In this document: positions 55,259-63,523 of the stretch, one piece after another
Position numbering within the stretch: the first letter of the stretch is position 1
How the letters are laid out: each line of letters starts with the position of its first letter
Assembly: GCF_900143515.1 (NCBI RefSeq)
Contig: NZ_FSQT01000002.1
Coordinates: forward strand, 3,039,501-3,103,500
DNA from: Micromonospora cremea
GTDB taxonomy: Bacteria; Actinomycetota; Actinomycetes; Mycobacteriales; Micromonosporaceae
Reading direction: 5' to 3'
Length of the DNA: 64,000 bases
Notes under the pieces: generated by a model
Databases searched by the model: none
Told to the model about the DNA's origin: nothing
What the model saw: the letters and a program-made list of their open reading frames with translations, nothing else
Made by a program: the position numbers and the translations under genes

Positions 55259-56536
55259 TCAGGAACGTTGCAGCCACGTTGCGCGCGTCAGGTCGTACTC
55301 CCCGGCGAGCTGGTCGATGCGGGCGAGCGCGAGCGGCCGGCGTGGCGCGCCCGTCGGCAGCGCCCGCGCCAGGGCCTGCCATGCGGTCAGGTCGTCGGCC
55401 CCGGCGGGCGTCGCGGTCCAGGCCGCGAGCAGCGCCGGGTCCGCGGCGGCCAGCACGGCCGCGCGGAGCTGGCCGTCAATGAGGCGGCGTAGTCGCGTCA
55501 CTCCCGGCGCGTCCGAGCCGGGCAGCAACGACCCGGAGTACGCGTCGAGCGCGCCCGCCGGATCGCCCTGGTCCAACCTGTCGCTGACGGTGGTGAAGTC
55601 GGCGCGGACGGTGCCGCGCAGCCGGTACGGGCGGGAGTCGAGCAGCTCGGGGCCGAGGACCCGGCGCAGCCGGGACAGCTCCGCGCGCAGGGTGACCGGG
55701 TGCAGTCGGTCGTCTCCGTACAGGTCGAGGCCGAGCTGTTCGCCGGTGCGCCCCTCGGGATGGTGCAGCAGCAGCACCAGCAGTTCGCTGTGCCGGCGGC
55801 CGAGCCGGATCCGCCGTCCGTCGACCCGCAGCTCCGCCTCGTCCCGGCCGAGCGCGGTCACCGTGGCGACGCCGGGCTCCACCGGTCGGTCGGTGGCGAG
55901 CTGCGCCTCGGCGGCCCGGGCGGTGGCCCGGACCAGCGCCAGGCTGTGCGGGTTGGCCAGGTGGTCGCCGCCGGTGATGTCGACGGCGCCGAGCAGCCGC
56001 CCGGTGGCCGGGTCGTGGATCGGCGCTGCGGCGCAGGTCCAGCGCTGCACCGGCCGGCTGAAGTGCTCGGTGGCGAAGATCTGCACGCTGTGGTCGACGG
56101 CCAGCGCGGTGCCGGGGGCGTTGGTGCCGGCGTGTCTCTCGTCCCACAGGGCGCCGGGCACGAAGTTCATCCGCTCGGCGTGCCGGCGCACCCCCGGGTG
56201 GCCCTCCACCCAGAGCAGCCGCCCGTACGCGTCGCAGACCGCCATCAGGTGCGCGCCGTCCTGCGCGATGCCGCCCAGCAGATCCCGGAACAGCGGCAGC
56301 ACCCGGGCCAGCGGGTGAGCGGCCCGGTAGCCCGCCAGCGCGTCGTCGGCCAGGTCGATCGGCGGGGTGGCCTCCGGGTCGAGCCGCGCCGAGCGTTCCC
56401 ACGAGCGGCGTACCACCTCCCGCACCCGGTGCGGCGCGGCGCCGGCGGCGAGGAACGCCTCGTGGGCGGCGCCGACCTGCGCGATCCGCTCCGCCGGATC
56501 GACGCCGAACTCCAGGGCGAGCCACGGGTCAGCCAT
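55259..56536 (-). CDS. GAF-domain transcriptional regulator of the aldehyde dehydrogenase genes
   Basis: A 425-residue protein. Residues about 75-215 form a GAF domain like that of AcoR-type activators (DERHAGTNAPGTALAVDHSV, CAAAPIHDPATGRLLGAVDI). Instead of an AAA+ domain it has a C-terminal winged helix (about 240-315: LRVDGRRIRLGRRHSELLVL, TLRAELSRLRRVLGPELLDS) of the OmpR/SARP kind, and a helical end. GGAGG precedes the ATG at 56536. It lies 48 nt upstream of the aldehyde dehydrogenase on the same strand. Confidence 0.85.
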   Translation of the reverse strand: MADPWLALEFGVDPAERIAQVGAAHEAFLAAGAAPHRVREVVRRSWERSARLDPEATPPIDLADDALAGYRAAHPLARVLPLFRDLLGGIAQDGAHLMAVCDAYGRLLWVEGHPGVRRHAERMNFVPGALWDERHAGTNAPGTALAVDHSVQIFATEHFSRPVQRWTCAAAPIHDPATGRLLGAVDITGGDHLANPHSLALVRATARAAEAQLATDRPVEPGVATVTALGRDEAELRVDGRRIRLGRRHSELLVLLLHHPEGRTGEQLGLDLYGDDRLHPVTLRAELSRLRRVLGPELLDSRPYRLRGTVRADFTTVSDRLDQGDPAGALDAYSGSLLPGSDAPGVTRLRRLIDGQLRAAVLAAADPALLAAWTATPAGADDLTAWQALARALPTGAPRRPLALARIDQLAGEYDLTRATWLQRS

Positions 56537-56773
56537 CGGGCGACCTCCTCGGCCCCCATCGTGACGCAGCTCACCTCTGATCGCCAACCGCCTGATCCGG
56601 TCGGGACGGTGGACGCAGAGAGCACGGCGCGGGTACGAAGCCGACGGAGCGTGGCTTGCGACGGTTTGTCCGGCAGGCGGTGCCGTGGAGGATGGTCCGG
56701 CGGGTGCTTACAGAACCCTTAACCCCGGCCTGCGACGGTATGCCGGACGAGCGGAACCACGGGGAGCGGAAAC

Positions 56774-57439
56774 GTGCGGGTGCTGGTGGCGGACGACGAG
56801 CGGTTGCTGGCGGACACGGTGGCCGAGGGGCTGCGACGCCTCTCGATGGCCGTCGACGTCTGCTACGACGGCGACGGTGCGCTGGAGCGGATCGGAGTGA
56901 ACCGGTACGACGTGGCGGTCCTGGACCGGGACATGCCCGGGCACACCGGCGACGAGGTGTGCCGCAGCATCGCCGGCTCCCAGGCGGGCACCCGGGTGCT
57001 GCTGCTCACCGCGGCGGCCGGCATCCGGGACCGGGTGGCCGGTCTGGACCTCGGCGCGGACGACTACCTGACCAAGCCGTTCGCCTTCGCCGAGCTGGTC
57101 GCCCGGGTGCAGGCCCTCGGCCGGCGGTCCACCCCGGCGCTCCCGCCGGTGCTGGCGCAGGACGGTGTGGTGCTCGACGTGGCCCGGCACGTGGCCACCC
57201 GGGACGGCCGCCCGCTGGCGCTGAGCCCGAAGGAGTTCGCCGTGCTGCACGTGCTGCTGCGCGCCGCCGGGCAGGTGGTCAGCGCCGAGGAGCTGCTGGA
57301 GCAGGCCTGGGACGAGTTCGCCGATCCGTTCACCAACGCCGTACGGGTCACCGTGATGACGCTGCGCAAGAAGCTCGGCGACCCGGCGGTCATCCACACC
57401 GTGCCCAAGGCCGGCTACCGGCTCGGCGGCGCGGCGTGA
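56774..57439 (+). CDS. OmpR-family response regulator, VanR-like
   Basis: A 221-residue regulator: receiver domain with acidic pair at Asp7/Asp8, phospho-acceptor Asp51 (AVLDRDMPG), Thr79 and Lys101 (LTKPF), then a winged helix (about 130-220) with LSPKEFAVLHVLL and RVTVMTLRKKLGDPAVIHTV. DRDMPG is the sequence at the same place in VanR proteins. GTG start with GGGGAGCGGA upstream; stop overlaps the kinase start (GTGA). Probable activator of the genes at 58621-61444. Confidence 0.9.
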   Translation: MRVLVADDERLLADTVAEGLRRLSMAVDVCYDGDGALERIGVNRYDVAVLDRDMPGHTGDEVCRSIAGSQAGTRVLLLTAAAGIRDRVAGLDLGADDYLTKPFAFAELVARVQALGRRSTPALPPVLAQDGVVLDVARHVATRDGRPLALSPKEFAVLHVLLRAAGQVVSAEELLEQAWDEFADPFTNAVRVTVMTLRKKLGDPAVIHTVPKAGYRLGGAA

Positions 57440-58500
57440 GCTGGACCCCCCGTCGCCGAGTACTGCTGGTGGGCCTGTTGGCGCTGCTGGCCGGGCCGCT
57501 GCTGCCGGCGGTCGGCGGGTGGCTGACCGGGCTGATCTGGTCCCGCGGCCAGGGGCTCTGCCACCTGCCCGTGCCCGGCCTGATGGACGTCTGCGCGCCG
57601 GTACGCCAGGTCGCGTTCGTACTGCCGGTGCTGGCCGTGCTGATCGTGGTCCTGGCCACCCTGGTGGCGCTCTGGTTCGGCGCGGTGTGGTGCCTGCGCC
57701 CGGTCCGCGACCTGGCCGACCCGATCGCGCACCTCGGCCCGCAGAACCTCGGCCACCGGATCCGGCCCCGGGGGCGCGACGAGCTGGCCCGACTGTCCCG
57801 GGCGATCGACGAGATGATGGAGCGCGTCTCCGCCGGGTATGAGGGCCAGCGGCGGTTCGCCGCGAACGCCTCGCACGAGCTGCGCACTCCGCTGGCGGTG
57901 CAGCGGACGCTGATCGAGGTGGGGATGGCCCGGTCGCTCACCGCCGAGCAACTGGAGCTGTTGACCGGCCAGCTGCTGGAGACCAACGAGCGCAACGAGC
58001 GGCTGATCGAGGGCCTTCTCGCGCTCAGCGAGTGCGAGCAGGGCCTGCGCTCGCGTACCCCGCACCGGCTCGACGAGATCGTCGGCGCGGTCCTCGCCGG
58101 GTATCGGGACCGCGCCCGGGACGCCGCCGTGACGATCTACACCCACTTCACGCCCCGGGTCGTCATCGGCGAACGGGTGCTGCTGGAACGCCTGGTCACC
58201 AACCTGGTGGAGAACGGGATCAAGTACAACCGGCGCAGCGGCTCGCTGACCGTCACGGTCGGCGGCACGCCCGCGCTGTCCGTGGTCAACACGGGGCAGC
58301 CCGTGCCCGCGGAGGCGGTGGCCAGCCTCTTCGAGCCGTTCCGCCGCCTCGCCCGGGATCGCACCTCGCACGGCGGCGGCGCCGGTCTGGGCCTGGCCAT
58401 CGCCCGCTCGATCACCCAGGCGCACGACGGCATCATCGCGGCCCGGCCCGGCGAGCACGGCGGCCTGCGGGTGGACGTCCAGCTACCCAGCCCGCCCTAG
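57436..58500 (+). CDS. Sensor histidine kinase, VanS-like
   Basis: A 354-residue membrane kinase. Two spans (about 8-31 and 59-86) enclose an outside loop of only about 27 residues with two cysteines, so there is no large ligand domain. HAMP follows (about 87-138), then the phosphorylated His147 in NASHELRTPLAVQ, N-box NLVENGIKYN and G-box GGGAGLGLAIARS. Short-loop architecture matches actinomycete VanS kinases that sense glycopeptides or cell-wall damage. Translationally coupled to the regulator. Confidence 0.88.
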   Translation: MSWTPRRRVLLVGLLALLAGPLLPAVGGWLTGLIWSRGQGLCHLPVPGLMDVCAPVRQVAFVLPVLAVLIVVLATLVALWFGAVWCLRPVRDLADPIAHLGPQNLGHRIRPRGRDELARLSRAIDEMMERVSAGYEGQRRFAANASHELRTPLAVQRTLIEVGMARSLTAEQLELLTGQLLETNERNERLIEGLLALSECEQGLRSRTPHRLDEIVGAVLAGYRDRARDAAVTIYTHFTPRVVIGERVLLERLVTNLVENGIKYNRRSGSLTVTVGGTPALSVVNTGQPVPAEAVASLFEPFRRLARDRTSHGGGAGLGLAIARSITQAHDGIIAARPGEHGGLRVDVQLPSPP

Positions 58501-58620
58501 CACTTCCACCCGCCGTCCCGGGGCCCCGCGTATCGCGGCGTCCCTGCCTTCGGCGTGCCCGAGAACAACCGTCTGCCGGCCGTGGACCCGGTCCCGGCCC
58601 AGCGCGACAGAAGGAGAACC

Positions 58621-59649
58621 ATGTCCCGCACCGCTGCCCCGGCCGGTCTGCGCCGCGCCGACGTCGAGGAGGCCGCTTCCTGGCTCTCCGGCCGGGTGGT
58701 CCGTACCCCCGTGCTGCGGTCCCCGGTGATCGACAAGCTGGCCGGGGCCCGGGTCCTGCTCAAGGCGGAGAACCTCCAGGACGGCGGCTCGTACAAGATG
58801 CGCGGCGCGCTGCGGGCGGTCGGCCGGGTCGCCACGGCCGACCGCGCCGGGGTGATCGCGCAGAGCACCGGCAACCACGCGGTGGCCGTGGCGTTGGCGG
58901 CCCGGCAGCACGGGCTCGCGGCAACCGTGGTGCTGCCGGTCGACGCGGCGCAGACCAAGGTCGACCGGGCCCGGGCGGCGGGGGCGCGGGTGGTGTTCGC
59001 CGGCACCGGCGTCGAGGAGCGGGTCGCGGCGGCCCGGAGGCTCAGCGAGGAGACCGGTCACCCCGTCATCGACGCGTACGACCACCCGGACGTGATCGCC
59101 GGGCAGGGCAGCGCCAGCCTGGAGCTGATCGAGGAGGCCGAGCGTCTCGGCACTCCGCTGGACACGCTGGTGGTCCCGGTCGGCGGCGGCGGTGGAGTGG
59201 CGGGCGCCTGCCTGGCCGCCGCCGGCACCGGCATCGAGGTGTACGGCGTGGAGCCGGTGGGCTGCGACTCGTTGGCCCGCAGCCTCGCGGCCGGCGAGCG
59301 GGTTCCGGTCGCCCCGGCGCCCACGATCGCCGACGGACTGCGGCCGTCCTGCGTGGGTGAACTGCCGTTCGCCATCCTGCGGACCGCCCTGCGCGGGGTC
59401 GTCCGGGTCGACGACGAGGAGATCGCGGCGGCCTTCCGGCTGCTCCTGATGGAGCTGAAGGTGCTGGTCGAGCCGTCCGGTGCGGCCGGTCTGGCCGGTG
59501 CGCTCCGGCTCGCCGCCGAGTCCGGTGCGCGGCGGAAACGAACGGTCGGCGTGGTGCTGACCGGCGGAAATGTGGAGGCGGCGCTGGTGGCCCGGTTGAC
59601 GGTCCAGCGGCTCGCCGAGCTGACGACTGTGGAAGGAGCGGCCGCATGA
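58621..59649 (+). CDS. PLP-dependent serine racemase / threonine dehydratase-like enzyme
   Basis: A 342-residue fold-type II PLP enzyme without ACT domain. Lys59 in GSYKMRGAL binds PLP; QSTGNHAVAVALAARQHG is the substrate loop; the glycine loop VPVGGGGGVAGAC holds the phosphate; LTGGNVEAAL is the C-terminal signature. Residue Thr83, just before GNH, is where serine racemases have the catalytic serine and dehydratases alanine. AGAAGGAG precedes the ATG; the stop overlaps the ligase start (ATGA). In this context racemisation of serine to supply D-Ser is attractive, but dehydratase activity is equally possible. Confidence 0.85.
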   Translation: MSRTAAPAGLRRADVEEAASWLSGRVVRTPVLRSPVIDKLAGARVLLKAENLQDGGSYKMRGALRAVGRVATADRAGVIAQSTGNHAVAVALAARQHGLAATVVLPVDAAQTKVDRARAAGARVVFAGTGVEERVAAARRLSEETGHPVIDAYDHPDVIAGQGSASLELIEEAERLGTPLDTLVVPVGGGGGVAGACLAAAGTGIEVYGVEPVGCDSLARSLAAGERVPVAPAPTIADGLRPSCVGELPFAILRTALRGVVRVDDEEIAAAFRLLLMELKVLVEPSGAAGLAGALRLAAESGARRKRTVGVVLTGGNVEAALVARLTVQRLAELTTVEGAAA

Positions 59650-60776
59650 GCGCGCCAACTCGGATCGGAATCCTGTTCGGTGGCCCGTCGGCGGAGCACG
59701 AGGTCTCCTGCGCCTCCGCGCTCGGCGTGGCCCGGGCGCTGGCCGGCGGCGGGTACCGCACGGTCGCCATCGGCGTCACCCGCACCGGCGGGTTCCGGCT
59801 GATGCCGGACGCGGTGCTGGCCGAGCTGCGCGACCGGCCCGCTACCGAGCGGGCCATCGACGACCGGCTGACGGTGACCGGGCCGGCGGTTGAGCTACGC
59901 TCCGGCCCGCGCCCGGGCACCGTGCAGGTGTCCGCGGTGAACGCCCCCGGCGCGGTGCACGCGGAACTGGACGTGGTCTTCCCCGTGCTGCACGGCCCGT
60001 TCGGTGAGGACGGGGTGGTGCAGGGGCTGCTCGAGTCACTGAACGTGCCGTACGTCGGGTGCGGCATCCTGGCCTCCGCCGTGGGCATGAACAAGGTGGC
60101 GATGAAGCGGGCGCTGCGCGCCGACGGCATCCCGATCACCCCGCACGTCGCGTTCGAGGCGCACACCTACCGCGCCACCGAGGACCCGGAGAAGCTGGTG
60201 CTCGGCCTGCGCCGGCCACTGTTCGTCAAGCCCGCCAGCATGGGCTCCTCAATCGGGATCTCCCGGGTCGCGGAGGGCGACGACCTGGCCGCCGCCATCG
60301 AGGAGGCGCTCCGGCACGACCAGCTCGTCATGGTCGAGCAGGGAGTCACCGGCCGGGAGTTGGAGTGCGCGGTGCTCGGCGGCTGGCGCCCGGAGGCGTC
60401 GGCCGTGGGCGAGGTGCGCGTCGCCGGCGGCTGGTTCGACTACCAGCAGAAGTACTTCGGTGACGCCGACCCCATGATCGTCCCGGCTGTGCTGCCCGAC
60501 GAGGTGACCGAGCGGGTTCGCGAGCTGTCGTTGCGCGCGTTCGCCGCGATCGGCGGCTGGGGCCTGGCCCGGGTCGACTTCCTGTACGACAAGACGACCG
60601 GTGAGCTGTACGTCAACGAGCTGAACACGATGCCCGGCTTCACCGCGCACTCCATGTACCCGAAGGTGTGGGCGGCGGCCGGCGTCGGCTACCGGGAGGT
60701 GGTGGACCGGCTGGTCGAGCTGGCCCGTACCCGGCACGCGAGCCGACCCGTGACCGCCACAGGAAGCGACCGGTGA
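59646..60776 (+). CDS. D-Ala-D-X ligase (Ddl family)
   Basis: A 376-residue ATP-grasp ligase. GGPSAEHEVS carries the D-Ala1-binding Glu17; KPASMGSSIGIS holds the serine loop; VNELNTMPGFTAHSMYP the metal site. The omega loop reads WFDYQQKYFGDAD; Lys269-Tyr270 is the pair found in D-Ala-D-Ala and D-Ala-D-Ser ligases, while D-Ala-D-Lac ligases (VanA type) have histidine there. It may therefore be a D-Ala-D-Ser or a second D-Ala-D-Ala ligase. Coupled to its neighbours on both sides. Confidence 0.9.
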   Translation: MSAPTRIGILFGGPSAEHEVSCASALGVARALAGGGYRTVAIGVTRTGGFRLMPDAVLAELRDRPATERAIDDRLTVTGPAVELRSGPRPGTVQVSAVNAPGAVHAELDVVFPVLHGPFGEDGVVQGLLESLNVPYVGCGILASAVGMNKVAMKRALRADGIPITPHVAFEAHTYRATEDPEKLVLGLRRPLFVKPASMGSSIGISRVAEGDDLAAAIEEALRHDQLVMVEQGVTGRELECAVLGGWRPEASAVGEVRVAGGWFDYQQKYFGDADPMIVPAVLPDEVTERVRELSLRAFAAIGGWGLARVDFLYDKTTGELYVNELNTMPGFTAHSMYPKVWAAAGVGYREVVDRLVELARTRHASRPVTATGSDR

Positions 60777-61444
60777 TCCTGCTCTCCGATCCCCGGGTGG
60801 CGGCGGTGCCCAGCGCCGACGACGGCTGCCCGCTGGTGGACCTGCGCGAGCTGCCGGAGCTGCGACTGGACGGGCGCGCGGCCGACCCGTCCGGCGCGTA
60901 CACCCGGCTGCGCGCCGGTGTCGCGGACCGGCTCCTGGCCGCGCAGCGCGCGCTGCCCGCCGGGGTGCGCCTACTGGTCATCGAGGGGTACCGGCCGTAC
61001 CAGGCCCAGCTGGCCATCTTCACCGGCTACCGGGACGAGCTGCGCCGACGGCACCCGGACTGGTCCCCGCAGCGGCTGCACCGGGAGACCACCAAGTTCG
61101 TCTCGCCGGTCGAGGTGGCCCCGCACAGCACCGGCGGGGCAGTCGATCTGACCCTGTGCACCAACGACGGCGTGGAGCTGGATCTGGGCACGGCCGTCGA
61201 CGCCACGCCGGAGGACAGCGCGGACGCCTGCTTCACCGACGCCCCCACCATCGACGCGGCCGCCCGGCGGCACCGGCAGATCATGGTGGACGCGCTCGGC
61301 GGCGCCGGGCTGGTGAACTACCCGACCGAGTGGTGGCACTGGTCGTACGGGGACCGCTACTGGGCGCTGACCACCGGGGCGCCGCGCACCCGGTACGGGC
61401 CGGTGGATCTGGCCGCCGCAGCGATCGGTGCCCGTGTCGGCTGA
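60773..61444 (+). CDS. D-Ala-D-Ala dipeptidase, VanX family
   Basis: A 223-residue cytosolic zinc peptidase of family M15D without signal peptide. Arg74 in GYRPYQAQ, zinc ligands His118 and Asp125 in HSTGGAVDLTL, catalytic Glu186 and third ligand His189 in EWWHW reproduce VanX Arg71, His116, Asp123, Glu181 and His184, with identical spacings within each pair. It should hydrolyse D-Ala-D-Ala and so remove the normal precursor. GTG start overlaps the ligase stop by 4 nt. Confidence 0.92.
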   Translation: MILLSDPRVAAVPSADDGCPLVDLRELPELRLDGRAADPSGAYTRLRAGVADRLLAAQRALPAGVRLLVIEGYRPYQAQLAIFTGYRDELRRRHPDWSPQRLHRETTKFVSPVEVAPHSTGGAVDLTLCTNDGVELDLGTAVDATPEDSADACFTDAPTIDAAARRHRQIMVDALGGAGLVNYPTEWWHWSYGDRYWALTTGAPRTRYGPVDLAAAAIGARVG

Positions 61445-61507
61445 ACGGTAGGGCGCTCCCGTCCGTACCACGCGGTGAAGGACACACCGAGGACGGGAGT
61501 GACGGCG

Positions 61508-62185
61508 ATGAGGGTGCAGCGCAAGCACGTGCTGGCGGCGACCGTGGCGGTGCTCGCCGCGGCGGGCGTGGCGGTGGGAACCGGTTTCGGGTTCGCCGGA
61601 ACCGCACCGGCGCGGCAGTCCGTCTGCTCGGGCTCGGTCACCTTCTCGGCGGAGGGCGGGGCGCCGGCGGCGACCAGCGATCGTTTCCCGGTGGGTACGC
61701 GGCTGCGGGTGACCAACCTGGACAACAACCGGGCGGCCACGGTGACGGTGACCGGCCCGTCGGGCAGTTGCGTGCTGCTCAACGCCGCCGCGATGGAGCT
61801 GGTCCGCGAGCCGGGTAAGAACGTGGTCCGCCGCAACGTGGTGGAACGGCTCGACGGCGAGGCCGCTCCGCCCGCCGCCCCGCCGGCAGCCGGCACGATC
61901 CGCCCCGGCGCGGCGTCTCCCGGCGCGCCGGGCCCGGCGCCCCGTTCGGCCTGCTCGGGCGCGATCACCTTCTTCGCCGAGGGCGGGGCGCCGGGGGCGA
62001 CCAGCGGGCAGTTCCCGGTGGGTACGCGGCTGCGGGTCACCAACCTGGACAACAACCGGGTGACCACGGTGACGGTGACCGGCCCGTCGGGCAGTTGCGT
62101 GCTTCTGAACACCGCGGCGATGGACCAGATCCGCGAGCCGGGCAAGAACGTGGTCCGCCGCAACACCGTCGAGGTGCTCCGCTGA
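61508..62185 (+). CDS. Secreted protein with two RlpA-like (double-psi barrel) repeats
   Basis: A 225-residue protein: signal peptide or anchor (residues 1-36), repeat 1 (about 40-115), a proline-alanine linker, repeat 2 (about 149-224). Each repeat has FPVGTRLRVTNLDNNR, TVTVTGPSGSCVLLN and EPGKNVVRRN and one cysteine pair (40/88 and 149/197). RVTNLDNNR followed by a small-residue turn resembles RlpA-type double-psi barrels, but the catalytic aspartate of lytic RlpA is not evident. The DNA of the two repeats is also nearly identical, so duplication is recent or kept alike by conversion. Confidence 0.75.
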   Translation: MRVQRKHVLAATVAVLAAAGVAVGTGFGFAGTAPARQSVCSGSVTFSAEGGAPAATSDRFPVGTRLRVTNLDNNRAATVTVTGPSGSCVLLNAAAMELVREPGKNVVRRNVVERLDGEAAPPAAPPAAGTIRPGAASPGAPGPAPRSACSGAITFFAEGGAPGATSGQFPVGTRLRVTNLDNNRVTTVTVTGPSGSCVLLNTAAMDQIREPGKNVVRRNTVEVLR

Positions 62186-62192
62186 CACCGCC

Positions 62193-62244
62193 GTTAGGAA
62201 GGGCCCCTTCTTATGCACCAGGCGTTAAGAAGGGCCCTTCCTTC
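62193..62244. repeat. Pair of family D palindromes
   Basis: GTTAGGAAGGGCCCCTTCTT (62193-62212) and GTTAAGAAGGGCCCTTCCTT (62224-62243) lie in tandem between convergent genes, separated by TATGCACCAGGC. A single related copy is at 21191-21214. The AAGGGCCCTT core is self-complementary, so each forms a hairpin. Confidence 0.75.
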
Positions 62245-62247
62245 GGT

Positions 62248-63519
62248 TCAGCGGAAGGCGGCGTCGAGGATGTCGGCGCCGCGGGTGAGATGGGCGTCAG
62301 AGATCACCAGCGGGGGCAGGAAGCGCAGCACGTTGCCGTACGTGCCGCAGGTCAGGGTGAGCAGGCCTGCGGCGTGACAGGCGGCCGAGATCGCCGCCGT
62401 GGCCGATGGGTCGGGGATGAGCGTCCCCGGCTGCACCAGCTCAACGGCGAGCATCGCGCCCCGACCGCGCACCTCGGCGATCCGGGGGTCCCGGTCGGCG
62501 ATGGCCCGTAGCCGGGGAGCCAGCACGGCCTCGATCCGGCGGGCCGCACCGGCCAGGTCCAGCTCGTGCATGGTCTCGATGGTGGCCAGCGCGGCGGCGC
62601 AGGCGAGCGGGTTGCCGCCGTACGTGCCGCCGAGCCCGCCGACGTGCACCGCGTCCATCAGCTCGGCCCGGCCGGTCACCGCCGCCAGCGGCAGGCCGCC
62701 GGCGATGCCCTTGGCCAGGGTGACCAGGTCGGGCTCGACGCCCTCGTGCTGGCAGGCGAACCAGTCGCCGGTGCGGCAGAAGCCGGTCTGGATCTCGTCG
62801 GCGACGAAGACCACCCCGGCCGTCGTCGCCCAGTCGCGCAGAGCCGGCAGGAAACCCGGCGCGGGCACCACGAAGCCGCCCTCGCCCTGGATCGGCTCGA
62901 TGAGCAGCGCGGCGACGTTCTCCGCGCCGACCTGCTTCTCGATCATCTCGATCGCCCGCGCCGCCGCGTCCGCGCCGGACAGCCCGCCGTCGCGCAGCGG
63001 GTACGACATCGGCACCCGGTAGATCTCACCGGCGAACGGCCCGAACCGGTGCTTGTACGGCATGTTCTTCGCGGTCAACGCCATGGTCAGGTTGGTGCGG
63101 CCGTGGTACGCGTGGTCGAAGACCACGACCGCCGGCCGCCCGGTGGCGTGCCGGGCGATCTTCACGGCGTTCTCCACCGCCTCGGCGCCGGAGTTGAACA
63201 GGGCCGAGCGCTTCTCGAACCCGCCCGGCGTCAGCGCGTTGAGCTGCTCGCACACCGCCACGTACGACTCGTACGGCGCGACCATGAAGCAGGTGTGGGT
63301 GAAGCGCTCGACCTGCGCCCGTACCGCCTCGACCACCTTCGGCGCGGAGTTGCCGACGCTGGTCACCGCGATGCCGGCGGCGAAGTCGATCCATTCCCGG
63401 CCGTCGACGTCGGTGAGCGTGCCTCCGCCAGCGCTGTCCACGTAGGACGGAATGACGCTGCCGACGCCCCGGGCGACCGCCGCCCCGCGCCGCTTGTGCA
63501 GTTCCTCCGACGATGCCAT
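62248..63519 (-). CDS. gabT: 4-aminobutyrate aminotransferase
   Basis: A 423-residue class III PLP enzyme (GABA + 2-oxoglutarate to succinate semialdehyde + glutamate). LFNSGAEAVENAVKIARHAT, AYHGRTNLTMALTAKNMPYK, EPIQGEGGFVVPAPGFLP, DEIQTGFCRTGDWFA and the PLP lysine Lys270 in LAKGIAGGLPLAAV are all in place. It follows the aldehyde dehydrogenase gene by 4 nt, so the pair turns aminobutyraldehyde into GABA and then succinate semialdehyde: the lower part of putrescine breakdown. Confidence 0.93.
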   Translation of the reverse strand: MASSEELHKRRGAAVARGVGSVIPSYVDSAGGGTLTDVDGREWIDFAAGIAVTSVGNSAPKVVEAVRAQVERFTHTCFMVAPYESYVAVCEQLNALTPGGFEKRSALFNSGAEAVENAVKIARHATGRPAVVVFDHAYHGRTNLTMALTAKNMPYKHRFGPFAGEIYRVPMSYPLRDGGLSGADAAARAIEMIEKQVGAENVAALLIEPIQGEGGFVVPAPGFLPALRDWATTAGVVFVADEIQTGFCRTGDWFACQHEGVEPDLVTLAKGIAGGLPLAAVTGRAELMDAVHVGGLGGTYGGNPLACAAALATIETMHELDLAGAARRIEAVLAPRLRAIADRDPRIAEVRGRGAMLAVELVQPGTLIPDPSATAAISAACHAAGLLTLTCGTYGNVLRFLPPLVISDAHLTRGADILDAAFR

Positions 63520-63523
63520 CCGC

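Noticed and set aside
59646..60776. VanA-type D-Ala-D-Lac ligase
   Set aside because: No vanH gene is adjacent and the omega loop has Lys-Tyr as in D-Ala/D-Ser ligases, not the histidine of D-Lac ligases.
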